From: Nitrospirota bacterium
GTDB lineage: Bacteria; Nitrospirota; Thermodesulfovibrionia; Thermodesulfovibrionales; Dissulfurispiraceae
Direction: 5' to 3'
NCBI GenBank assembly: GCA_013349595.1
Contig: DUZI01000332.1
Location: 1 to 5,410, forward strand
Length of the DNA: 5,410 nt
Shown: positions 1 to 5,410 of the stretch, piece by piece
Position numbering within the stretch: the stretch's first letter is position 1
How the letters are laid out: every line of letters begins with the position of its first letter
Notes under the pieces: generated by a model
The model's input: the letters and a program-made list of their open reading frames with translations, nothing else
Databases searched by the model: none
What the model was told of the DNA's origin: nothing
Position numbers and translations under genes: made by a program

Positions 1-49
1 AAACAAAGGCCACCACTACTACGGAAAACACATAGAATTTTTTCTTCAT
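1..49 (-). CDS. N-terminus of an exported protein (partial, runs off left edge)
   Basis: Reading leftward from the ATG at 49-47, sixteen codons are visible: MKKKFYVFSVVVVAFV. Three lysines followed by an uninterrupted hydrophobic stretch is the start of a Sec signal peptide or a membrane anchor. A strong ribosome site (AGGAGGGG at 62-55) sits just upstream with ideal spacing, which makes this a credible gene start despite the few codons. The gene is divergent from the sigma-54 activator at 261 and shares a 211-bp control region with it, so it is a candidate for control by that regulator; this is inference from position only. Nothing after the signal sequence is visible, so the mature product cannot be named. 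Confidence 0.72.
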   Translation of the reverse strand, partial: MKKKFYVFSVVVVAFV

Positions 50-54
50 TTTTT

Positions 55-62
55 CCCCTCCT
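55..62 (-). promoter_or_regulatory. Ribosome binding site of the leftward exported-protein gene
   Basis: On the minus strand the sequence reads AGGAGGGG, then AAAAA, then ATG. The AGGAGG core is 7 nt from the start codon, which is optimal. This site is the main evidence that the truncated frame at the left edge is a real gene. Confidence 0.75.
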
Positions 63-75
63 AATTATGATTTTT

Positions 76-88
76 CTGTCTATGACAG
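76..88. promoter_or_regulatory. Small palindrome, possible operator (CTGTC-TAT-GACAG)
   Basis: Two perfect 5-bp arms, CTGTC and GACAG, are separated by TAT. The element lies 27 bp upstream of the leftward start codon, where a promoter for that gene would be expected. The size and position fit an operator half-site pair, but so short a palindrome can occur by chance in a region this size. No known binding consensus is claimed. Confidence 0.3.
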
Positions 89-104
89 CACTACTATTGT
101 TATG

Positions 105-126
105 TGCAATCTCTATGCAATATTGC
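105..126. promoter_or_regulatory. TGCAAT direct repeat at 11-bp pitch ending in palindrome GCAATATTGC
   Basis: TGCAAT occurs at 105-110 and again at 116-121, one helical turn apart. The second copy is half of a perfect 10-bp palindrome, GCAATATTGC (117-126). Three related half-sites on one DNA face resemble an upstream activator or repressor site in this divergent region. It could serve either gene. No protein is assigned, and chance is a real alternative. Confidence 0.3.
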
Positions 127-149
127 CATATAATAGAAAAAAGCTATTA

Positions 150-167
150 TTAATTAAATTAATTAAA
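150..167. repeat. Tandem 9-bp repeat (TTAATTAAA x2)
   Basis: Two exact adjacent copies of TTAATTAAA occupy 150-158 and 159-167, within an A/T-only run about 37-54 bp upstream of the -35 hexamer proposed for the activator gene. It may act as an UP-like or easily melted, curved tract. The same 9-mer also occurs at 3223-3231 in the dapB upstream region, but base composition alone could explain that. Confidence 0.45.
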
Positions 168-203
168 TAAAAGATTGAAAAATATAATTTTTAAAACTAA
201 TAT

Positions 204-233
204 TTGACATCCAATTAAATCAAATATTAACAT
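204..233 (+). promoter_or_regulatory. Candidate sigma-70-type promoter of the sigma-54 activator gene
   Basis: A perfect -35 hexamer TTGACA lies at 204-209. With an 18-bp gap the matching -10 is TAACAT at 228-233, four of six consensus positions. Transcription would begin near 240, leaving a leader of about 20 nt that just includes the ribosome site at 250-256. The -10 and start point lie inside the inverted repeat at 221-247, so the promoter looks built for occlusion by whatever binds there. The -35 is convincing; the -10 is weak and its spacing is uncertain. Confidence 0.42.
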
Positions 234-247
234 ATTGTTAATATTTG
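221..247. promoter_or_regulatory. Perfect 12-bp inverted repeat with an extra half-site upstream; likely operator
   Basis: Left arm CAAATATTAACA (221-232) and right arm TGTTAATATTTG (236-247) are exact reverse complements around a 3-bp centre, TAT. The 9-mer TAATATTTG within the right arm also occurs upstream at 198-206, where it overlaps the -35 hexamer. There are therefore three half-sites, at 198-206, 221-229 (inverted) and 239-247. The palindrome ends 2 bp before the ribosome site of the activator gene. It most resembles an operator for autoregulation or for an unseen repressor. As RNA it could be a leader hairpin that controls access to the ribosome site, but only if transcription starts upstream of about 221. 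It is not followed by a T-run, so a terminator is unlikely. Confidence 0.6.
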
Positions 248-260
248 TTAAGGTGGTTAT

Positions 261-1631
261 ATGAACGATATTTTGAAAGACCCGGTTTTTTTGATGAAAC
301 TACTTGAAACTATGGCTGAAGGTTTAATGGTTGTGGACAAGGAAGGGAATATACTTTATATAAACCCTGCTTGTGAAACCATTACAGGATACAAAAAAGA
401 AGAGGTAATCGGAAAACAATGCACCATATTCAACACAAGCACATGCGTGATAACAACAAATAACGGCAAACAAAAGAAATGCTCTCTCTTTAATGTGGGC
501 TGTGTAAGTCATAGAAAATGTGAGATTAAAAGGAAAGATGGCAAAACTGTTCATATTTTAAAAAATGCAGTTATCCTTGATGACTCAAAGGGAAATATCA
601 TTGGGGCAGTTGAGGTTATGACTGATATTACATCTCTTTATATAAAGGAAATAGAGATAAATGAACTTAAACAGGAATTAAGCAACTCATATGGATTTAT
701 GGGATTGATAGGGAACAGTACTGTCATGAAAAAACTCTATGAGCAGATTGAAAATGCTTCTAAATCAGATGTTCCAGTTATTATTAGTGGTGAAAGTGGC
801 ACAGGTAAAGAACTTGTGGCCGAGGCAATCCATAGACTAAGTAACAGAAAATCAAATCCTTTTATAAAGGTCAATTGTGCAGCCTTGAATGAGTTTTTGC
901 TCGAAAGTGAACTCTTTGGACATGTAAAGGGTGCCTTTACTGGAGCTATTAAAGATAGGACAGGGAGATTTGAAGCGGCACAAAATGGCAGTATCTTCCT
1001 TGATGAGATTGGAGATATGCCTCTTTCAATGCAGGTCAAATTATTAAGGGTATTACAAGAAAAAGAGATTGAGCGGGTAGGTGATCATAAGCCAATCAAG
1101 GTAAATGTAAGGGTTATTGCGGCTACAAATAAAAATCTCTTTGATCTAATTCAAGAAGGCAAGTTCAGGGAAGATCTCTTTTACAGGATAAATGTAATAC
1201 CTATAAATACACCATCTCTTAAACATAGAAAAGAAGACATCCCTTTACTAATAAATCACTTTCTCAAGAGATGTGCAACAATTAACAATAGGAATGTCTA
1301 TACAATAAGTCCTTCTGCAATGGAAGCTCTTGAATATTTTGACTGGCCTGGTAATGTTAGACAACTCATCAATACTATAGAATATGCCTTGATGACTGCA
1401 AAGGATAATATTATAAAATTTACTGACTTGCCTGAATATATTTTCTCAAGTTCGAGGACTCAATTAATTACAACAAAGAAAGATGAAAAGAAACAGGGTA
1501 TAATTGAGGCACTAAATAAACATAAGTGGAATAGAAGTTTGGCATCACGACATCTTGGAATTAGTCGTGTAACTCTTTGGAAGCTTATGAAGGAGTTGGG
1601 TATTGAATCAGAGAGGAACAATTTAAATTAA
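261..1631 (+). CDS. PAS-domain sigma-54-dependent transcriptional activator
   Basis: This 456-residue protein is a bacterial enhancer-binding activator that uses ATP hydrolysis to open promoters held by sigma-54 RNA polymerase. Residues about 8-125 form a PAS sensor carrying a cysteine array (C54, C62, C74, C81, C87, plus C38). A short helical linker follows (about 126-145). The AAA+ domain (about 147-390) has Walker A GESGTGKE (177-184), the sigma-54 contact loop GAFTGA (224-229), Walker B IFLDEIGD (245-252), sensor I around ATN (288-290), the arginine region FREDLFYRI (302-310) and WPGNVRQL (362-369). A Fis-type helix-turn-helix closes the protein (about 411-448). All core motifs are intact, so it should be active. 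There is no receiver domain, so the PAS domain probably senses a cytoplasmic signal directly. The start follows AAGGTGG at 250-256, 4 nt before ATG. The target promoters are unknown. The family assignment is very secure; the ligand is not known. Confidence 0.96.
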   Translation: MNDILKDPVFLMKLLETMAEGLMVVDKEGNILYINPACETITGYKKEEVIGKQCTIFNTSTCVITTNNGKQKKCSLFNVGCVSHRKCEIKRKDGKTVHILKNAVILDDSKGNIIGAVEVMTDITSLYIKEIEINELKQELSNSYGFMGLIGNSTVMKKLYEQIENASKSDVPVIISGESGTGKELVAEAIHRLSNRKSNPFIKVNCAALNEFLLESELFGHVKGAFTGAIKDRTGRFEAAQNGSIFLDEIGDMPLSMQVKLLRVLQEKEIERVGDHKPIKVNVRVIAATNKNLFDLIQEGKFREDLFYRINVIPINTPSLKHRKEDIPLLINHFLKRCATINNRNVYTISPSAMEALEYFDWPGNVRQLINTIEYALMTAKDNIIKFTDLPEYIFSSSRTQLITTKKDEKKQGIIEALNKHKWNRSLASRHLGISRVTLWKLMKELGIESERNNLN

Positions 1632-1655
1632 GGTTTCATCTCATAATTTTAAAAA

Positions 1656-2375
1656 ATGATAGACAAAACAAAATCAATCAATACAATTCAAGAAAACCCA
1701 CAGTGGAAAAAAAACATTAATAATGAATTTACTGGTAGGACTTTTCACCAGATACTAAATAATGAATCCCAAAAACCTGTTGGAGATGAAATCGTTAATA
1801 AATCAAGACAAACGCTAATTAATCAACAACCCATAAGTAATACCCCAAAAGACTATTACAAAGATATTATTCAAATAGTTTTCAAACATGAAGGCAAATC
1901 ACTCGTAAAAGACGACGGTGGAAGGGAATCATCAAAGTTTGGTATCTTGGCAAGCACAGCAAAACAATTTGGTTTTGAAGGTGAACTCTCTCAGATGAAT
2001 AAGGCTGATGCAGAAAAGATATACAAAAAATTGTGGGATAAATCAGGTGCGGGGAATTTGCCTTATCCTTTGAGCCTCATACACTTTGACACCTATGTAA
2101 ATAGTCCCTCCGCTGCAAAAAGGCTCCTTGAAAAATCTCAAGGGGACATTTACAATTATCTTGATATGAGAGAACAGAGATATAAAAGGCTCGCAGAATT
2201 GAGACCTGAAAGGTTTTCAAAGTATCTCAAGGGATGGACAAATAGGATAAACAACCTGCGAGCCATTGCAAGTGAATTCAAACAAGAGATAAACCTTGCA
2301 TCCAACCAACTACTTATAGATAATATTACCTTAAATATAACTCCCTTGCCTGATTCAAAAAAGCCTTTACTTTAA
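1656..2375 (+). CDS. GH108-type muramidase (peptidoglycan hydrolase) without signal peptide
   Basis: This 239-residue protein appears to be an N-acetylmuramidase that cuts the glycan strands of peptidoglycan. Residues about 66-140 resemble glycoside hydrolase family 108. HEGK (78-81) holds the likely catalytic glutamate, E79, in the position of the family's EGG motif, followed by DDGG (86-89) and KFGI (94-97). Residues about 142-203 match the usual C-terminal peptidoglycan-binding part: FDTYVNSPSAAKRLL, then RYKRLAELRPERF and LKGWTNRINNL. The first 65 residues are N/Q-rich and look disordered, with no signal peptide or membrane segment. The ATG at 1656 is the only ATG/GTG/TTG between an in-frame stop at 1650-1652 and the domain, so the start is firm despite lacking a clear ribosome site. 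It lies 24 bp after the activator and is probably translated from the same transcript. Export might rely on a holin or a flagellar-type secretion route, as for rod-associated hydrolases; this is speculation. Confidence 0.82.
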   Translation: MIDKTKSINTIQENPQWKKNINNEFTGRTFHQILNNESQKPVGDEIVNKSRQTLINQQPISNTPKDYYKDIIQIVFKHEGKSLVKDDGGRESSKFGILASTAKQFGFEGELSQMNKADAEKIYKKLWDKSGAGNLPYPLSLIHFDTYVNSPSAAKRLLEKSQGDIYNYLDMREQRYKRLAELRPERFSKYLKGWTNRINNLRAIASEFKQEINLASNQLLIDNITLNITPLPDSKKPLL

Positions 2376-3170
2376 GCCAAGAACATCCTGCATATCATAA
2401 AGCCCTGCCTTTTTTCCAACTATCCAAAGTGAAGCCCTCAAGGCACCTCTTGCAAAAGTATCTCTACTTGAAGCCTTATGAGTTATCTCAAGTCTTTCTC
2501 CAAAACCTCCAAAATAAACAGTATGCTCGCCAACTATATCACCTGCCCTTACAGTCTGAATTCCTATTTCTTTTTTTGTCCTCTCGCCTATAATCCCCTT
2601 ACGGGCATATACTGCCACATCATCAAGATTTCTATTAAGTGATTCTGCAATTACCTGAGCCATCTTTAAAGCAGTACCACTTGGGGCGTCTTTCTTTAAT
2701 CTATGATGTGCTTCTACTATCTCAACATCATAATCATCACCAAGCACTTGAGCTATATCCTTTAAAACTTTTAAGAGAAGATTAACACCTACACTCATAT
2801 TTGGGGCTAACACAATAGGGGATGACAGGGCTGATTCTTTAATAATAGCGAGGTCATCAGATGAAAGACCAGTTGTACCTATGACCATAGCTTTTTTATG
2901 CCTTGCTACTATCTTGGCATTTTCAATAGTTGCCTCTTTTTGTGTAAAATCAATGACTACATCACCTTTACTTATAACATCTTCAAGAGAATCGCTAATC
3001 TTTATTCCCATTTCACCAAGACCTATAACCAAACCAATATCTTTACCTATAGCTGGATGTCCCTTCCTCTCTACAACTGCTAAAGTTTTTAATTCATTGA
3101 CTTCCTTTGATAGAGTAACAATCCTACTACCCATTCTACCTACAGCTCCCATAATAATGATGTTAACCAT
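2367..3170 (-). CDS. dapB: 4-hydroxy-tetrahydrodipicolinate reductase
   Basis: DapB reduces the product of DapA to tetrahydrodipicolinate with NAD(P)H, in the cytoplasmic diaminopimelate/lysine pathway that feeds peptidoglycan. The 267-residue length is typical. The N-terminal Rossmann fold has GAVGRMG (8-14), and the acidic E34-R35 after the second strand corresponds to the E. coli cofactor-selecting pair. DFT (74-76), GTTG (98-101) and APN (122-124) follow. The family signature EAHHRLKKDAPSGTA (153-167) holds catalytic H155 and K159, equivalent to E. coli H159 and K163. The C-terminal block GIQTVRAGDIVGEHTVYF and GERLEITHKASSRDTFARGA is complete. The start has AAGGAGG 12 nt upstream (3183-3189) and an in-frame stop just before it. 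Its 3' end overlaps the convergent muramidase gene by 9 bp. No other dap gene is in the window. Confidence 0.97.
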   Translation of the reverse strand: MVNIIIMGAVGRMGSRIVTLSKEVNELKTLAVVERKGHPAIGKDIGLVIGLGEMGIKISDSLEDVISKGDVVIDFTQKEATIENAKIVARHKKAMVIGTTGLSSDDLAIIKESALSSPIVLAPNMSVGVNLLLKVLKDIAQVLGDDYDVEIVEAHHRLKKDAPSGTALKMAQVIAESLNRNLDDVAVYARKGIIGERTKKEIGIQTVRAGDIVGEHTVYFGGFGERLEITHKASSRDTFARGALRASLWIVGKKAGLYDMQDVLGLK

Positions 3171-3182
3171 TTTTTAGAAAAT

Positions 3183-3189
3183 CCTCCTT
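3183..3189 (-). promoter_or_regulatory. dapB ribosome binding site with long spacing
   Basis: The minus strand reads AAGGAGG, a near-perfect anti-16S match, separated from the dapB ATG by 12 nt, longer than the usual 5-9. A stop codon (TAA at 3176-3174) lies between it and the ATG in frame, so no upstream start could use it instead. Confidence 0.7.
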
Positions 3190-3203
3190 TTTTATTATTG
3201 TTG

Positions 3204-3209
3204 ATTATA
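3204..3209 (-). promoter_or_regulatory. Candidate -10 element of a dapB promoter
   Basis: The minus strand carries an exact TATAAT here. Transcription would start near 3197, giving a leader of about 27 nt that includes the ribosome site. The best -35 at 16-bp spacing is TTTAAT, only a poor match, and there is no extended -10. The region 3171-3291 is otherwise A/T-rich with no convincing terminator after the upstream gene, so read-through from that gene may add to dapB expression. Confidence 0.4.
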
Positions 3210-3291
3210 AACTACTTTTTCTTTAATTAAATTGTAGAAAAGCAGTAACCACCATTTATGATGATTAAGAAATCTAAAGAAATTCTTATTC

Positions 3292-3999
3292 TTAAATTTT
3301 TAGCCTTTCCTTTGGCACTGGTGCATGATAGGGATAAATAGGGTTTGCTATGGTCCACCACCCATCCCTTGGTTTTTTATCAAATTCAATCCTATGAACA
3401 AACTTAATGCTCTTATAAGCAAGGTCAAAGGGTGAGATAACTCTTAAAGGTGCCCCATGATCATGGGTTAGGGGCTTTCCATTCATCTCAAAGGCAAGTA
3501 GTATTTGCTTCTTTTCATCTAAAAGTGCATCAAGAGGGAATGATTCAATATAATGTCCTTGTCCTTTGGGCTTTGACCTTGTCTCTCCAAGAGAGTGAAA
3601 GGTTATATATTTTGAAGATTTATCAGGTTTGACCCTATTAAATATTTCAATAAATCTAATCCCCTTCCATTTTATACCACTCACTGACCAACCCTCAACA
3701 CAATGAAAATCTGAGGTTTGTTCTATTGGGTTCATAGACTTTAACTCACTATAAGTGATAAATAAAGGTTTTTCTACAAGACCATCAACGATGAGTCTGT
3801 AAGGCTCCTTAATCTGATGATCTTTAAAATAGATCTTACCTGTATTTGAGTCAAAACTAAAGTTATCCTTTTCAACTGTCCTAACACCCAAAGAAGAGAC
3901 AAAAGAACTCCAACTTGAATCAAGTGTTGCAAACAATATTGATATTGCACCTAAAGACTTTATAAACATCCTTCTGCCTATACCTCCTTTTGTTGACAT
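3292..3999 (-). CDS. Tat-exported molybdopterin-dependent oxidoreductase (sulfite oxidase/YedY fold)
   Basis: This 235-residue protein belongs to the sulfite oxidase / MsrP (YedY) molybdopterin family. It should act outside the cytoplasmic membrane after folding with its cofactor. GRRMFIKSLG (8-17) is a twin-arginine signal, followed by a moderately hydrophobic stretch to about residue 26. The catalytic domain (about 55-230) holds the presumed molybdenum ligand C100 in FHCVEGWSVSGIKW, the cofactor-binding block LTHDHGAPLRV (177-187) followed by AYKSIKFV (194-201), and a closing GWW (213-215). It lacks the C-terminal dimerisation domain of eukaryotic sulfite oxidase, as is normal for this short bacterial class. 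The substrate (sulfite, sulfoxide or other) cannot be read from the sequence, and no MsrQ-like membrane partner is visible. It follows the repeat-protein gene by 9 bp, in the same frame, and has no ribosome site before its ATG. The start is chosen because it keeps both arginines. Confidence 0.9.
   Translation of the reverse strand: MSTKGGIGRRMFIKSLGAISILFATLDSSWSSFVSSLGVRTVEKDNFSFDSNTGKIYFKDHQIKEPYRLIVDGLVEKPLFITYSELKSMNPIEQTSDFHCVEGWSVSGIKWKGIRFIEIFNRVKPDKSSKYITFHSLGETRSKPKGQGHYIESFPLDALLDEKKQILLAFEMNGKPLTHDHGAPLRVISPFDLAYKSIKFVHRIEFDKKPRDGWWTIANPIYPYHAPVPKERLKI
3983..3989 (-). promoter_or_regulatory. Strong Shine-Dalgarno sequence inside the molybdoenzyme reading frame
   Basis: AAGGAGG lies within codons 4-6 of the molybdoenzyme, after its proposed ATG (3999-3997). 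No such motif precedes that ATG. The motif is 13 nt before the next in-frame ATG (codon 11, 3969-3967), similar to the 12-nt gap at dapB. Starting there would remove both arginines of the Tat signal. The motif may hold ribosomes that finish the upstream gene so that they restart at the first ATG, or it may drive a second shorter product. Confidence 0.5.
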
Positions 4000-4008
4000 A
4001 AATATAAA

Positions 4009-5410
4009 CTAATTATAGAAACCTTTTACAGAGATTACATATAGAGTATTTAAGAATGGATTTGAGCCTTTTAAGACATTGAGGGGTTTTATTCCCATAA
4101 GTGGTTTGCAGAGGACTAAAAGTCTGTCATTTAATAAGCCATAATCCAATATCTCTCCATCTAACTTATCAATAAGGGTAATTTGCTCTACTGATAAGCC
4201 ATTCCACCACAACACCTTTATTTCTGATTCTTTATAACCTAACCCCTTAGCCATGCCGAAAAGAGGTTTCCTTTTTGGTGCTAAAACCCCTCCGCCCTTT
4301 TGCACAAGCCTGTCCTTAACAGACCACTCACCCCTATCAATCATAAAGATAGGAGATTCCCTTTTTATTTTTGTTGTAAAACCCCCAAAGTCCTCAGCAC
4401 TTCTCCATGAGATAATACCTGATGATGAATAAAGGGTTAAGAAGCCCTTGTCATCCCAAACAATGAGGCCTTTTTTGCCATCGGGGGATTCAATGGGGCT
4501 AAAATCATAGAGATTTACTTTTTCTGGAATTATAACAGCAGCACCACGAACTAACTTGCCATCTTTATAATCATAATAGTAAATCTTGCTTTCAAATCCC
4601 TGAGACCTTGAATATTCTTGACCAATAAGTGAATTGCCAAGTCTTCTCATAAAGACATTTCTTAAACTTACTAATTCCTTAAGATTATTATCAATAAGTT
4701 TATAAACTGAAGTCTTTACCTCTCCGTCTTTATAAGCAGTAACAATAAGGCTGTCTCTTTTTGACATATCAATATCTATAGAGTCAATCCACAACAACTG
4801 ATCTGATGTAAAGTTGCTAAAGTCCCATAGCAATTTCAAGTCAGTACTTGGTTGATAGATAGAGAATGAATTTTCTGTAGCAAGAATTATATCAGGGCTC
4901 CCATCACCATTTAAATCAGCAAGGGCTATCTTTTTTATTGTGTTAGGAACTTGATAGGTGAGAAGGATGTTACTATCACTTGTAATAAGAGGCAATGCCT
5001 TTGTCATAAGAGATTGAACATATCCCGGCTTAAGAATGATTGTCTTATCTGAAATAGCTTTAAAATCTTTCCCCCAATAGAGCTTTTGTCTAATAGATGT
5101 AACATCAGTTTTCTTGTCGGAGTCAATGATAATGACTAGATCGACTTCTTTTTTAGATGCCTCTTCAGATAATTTACTCATGTCAAGTGTCTCCATAGTG
5201 CTGTCAATAAGCTCAAACCTACCACTATCTTTTAACATCTGATAATAGCTATCTGCAAGATACCAGTTTATATCTCCCTGAAAAAAGAGGGCTTTGATCT
5301 TTGAACGAGGAATCTTGAAAAGTGAATCATTTATGTTATCTTCTACCTTTGTCAGTAGTTTTATCTCTGCCTCTGTCTCTTTTACACTTGTAATCTCAGC
5401 AAGGGCTAAT
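4009..5410 (-). CDS. VCBS/FG-GAP repeat-type beta-propeller protein (start outside window)
   Basis: The frame ending at the TAG at 4011-4009 is open to the right edge, giving at least 466 codons. The first internal ATG is at 5238-5236, but it has no ribosome site, and the 57 codons upstream read as good protein (for example FFQGDINWYLADSYYQ leading into MLKDSGRFELID). The true N-terminus is therefore outside. Numbered from that internal Met, residues 1-40 resemble the nucleotide-fold N-domain seen in TolB/FlgO/CsgG-type proteins (GRFELID, then VDLVIII). DLNGDGSPD (108-116, bases 4891-4917) is a classic calcium-binding FG-GAP/VCBS loop, and further blade-like segments occur near 150-180 and 242-275. 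Related proteins are usually periplasmic or at the cell surface, but no signal peptide is visible here because the start is missing. The function is unknown. It is probably co-transcribed with the molybdoenzyme. Confidence 0.8.
   Translation of the reverse strand, partial: LALAEITSVKETEAEIKLLTKVEDNINDSLFKIPRSKIKALFFQGDINWYLADSYYQMLKDSGRFELIDSTMETLDMSKLSEEASKKEVDLVIIIDSDKKTDVTSIRQKLYWGKDFKAISDKTIILKPGYVQSLMTKALPLITSDSNILLTYQVPNTIKKIALADLNGDGSPDIILATENSFSIYQPSTDLKLLWDFSNFTSDQLLWIDSIDIDMSKRDSLIVTAYKDGEVKTSVYKLIDNNLKELVSLRNVFMRRLGNSLIGQEYSRSQGFESKIYYYDYKDGKLVRGAAVIIPEKVNLYDFSPIESPDGKKGLIVWDDKGFLTLYSSSGIISWRSAEDFGGFTTKIKRESPIFMIDRGEWSVKDRLVQKGGGVLAPKRKPLFGMAKGLGYKESEIKVLWWNGLSVEQITLIDKLDGEILDYGLLNDRLLVLCKPLMGIKPLNVLKGSNPFLNTLYVISVKGFYN

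Noticed and set aside
112..130. Possible sigma-54 promoter on the minus strand (TGGCA ... TTGC)
   Set aside because: The GG and GC dinucleotides are separated by 7 bp rather than the required 10, so the -24/-12 geometry fails.
130..150. ATAATAG / CTATTAT 7-bp stem with an A-rich loop
   Set aside because: All but one pair is A-T and the loop is 7 nt; too unstable for a terminator and plausible by chance in this AT-rich tract.
2376..2420. T-run after AAAGCCCTGCC as a terminator for the activator-muramidase unit
   Set aside because: No complementary upstream arm forms a stem, and the sequence is part of the dapB C-terminal codons.
2881..3177. 98-codon frame on the plus strand opposite dapB
   Set aside because: It is antisense to a fully conserved dapB, has no ribosome site and shows no recognisable domain; it is a shadow frame. 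The same applies to minus-strand frames at 324-554 and 737-1039 and plus-strand frames at 2898-3083 and 3450-3632.
3266..3288. TAAGAA / TTCTTA inverted repeat just after the molybdoenzyme stop
   Set aside because: Only 6 weak pairs with a long interrupted centre; not a credible intrinsic terminator.
3308..3326. TGGCAC ... TGCAT on the plus strand resembling a sigma-54 promoter
   Set aside because: The spacing is too short by 3 bp, and the site lies inside the molybdoenzyme coding sequence on the antisense side.
3292..5410. The repeat-protein and molybdoenzyme genes as one gene broken by a TAG nonsense codon
   Set aside because: The downstream part begins with its own ATG and a complete Tat signal, and the upstream part ends with a natural-looking C-terminus. 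Two genes fit better.

Overview
The window is AT-rich bacterial DNA holding five substantial genes plus the first codons of a sixth. Purine-rich AGGAGG-type ribosome sites, heavy AGA/AGG arginine use, a twin-arginine exported molybdoenzyme, a diaminopimelate-pathway gene and a Cys-rich PAS sigma-54 activator suggest a Gram-negative anaerobe. The look recalls low-GC Nitrospirota (Thermodesulfovibrio-like) or former Deltaproteobacteria. This placement is an impression from sequence style, not a search result.

Layout. Positions 1-49 (minus) hold the start of a secreted or lipid-anchored protein that runs off the left edge. Positions 50-260 are a divergent control region, rich in palindromes and short repeats. 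Its strongest element is a perfect 12-bp inverted repeat lying over the likely promoter of the next gene. Positions 261-1631 (plus) encode a PAS / AAA+ / Fis-type sigma-54 activator. It is followed 24 bp later by a GH108-type muramidase (1656-2375, plus) that has no signal peptide. The muramidase converges on dapB (2367-3170, minus), and the two coding ends overlap by 9 bp. Upstream of dapB are a short intergenic region with its own likely promoter, a twin-arginine molybdopterin oxidoreductase (3292-3999, minus), and a VCBS/FG-GAP-type protein (4009-5410, minus). The last gene stays open to the right edge, so its true start is outside the window.

How the genes relate. The regulator and muramidase are probably co-transcribed, but no target sigma-54 promoter was found, so the regulon is unknown. 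The repeat-protein gene and the molybdoenzyme gene are separated by only a stop codon and 9 bp and should form one transcript with translational coupling. dapB performs a housekeeping step of lysine and peptidoglycan precursor synthesis, and its own promoter-like sequence suggests at least partial independence. No RNA genes, insertion sequences or CRISPR arrays were seen. The least explained parts are the operator-like palindromes at 76-247, the cysteine array of the activator, and the unusual translation start of the molybdoenzyme.
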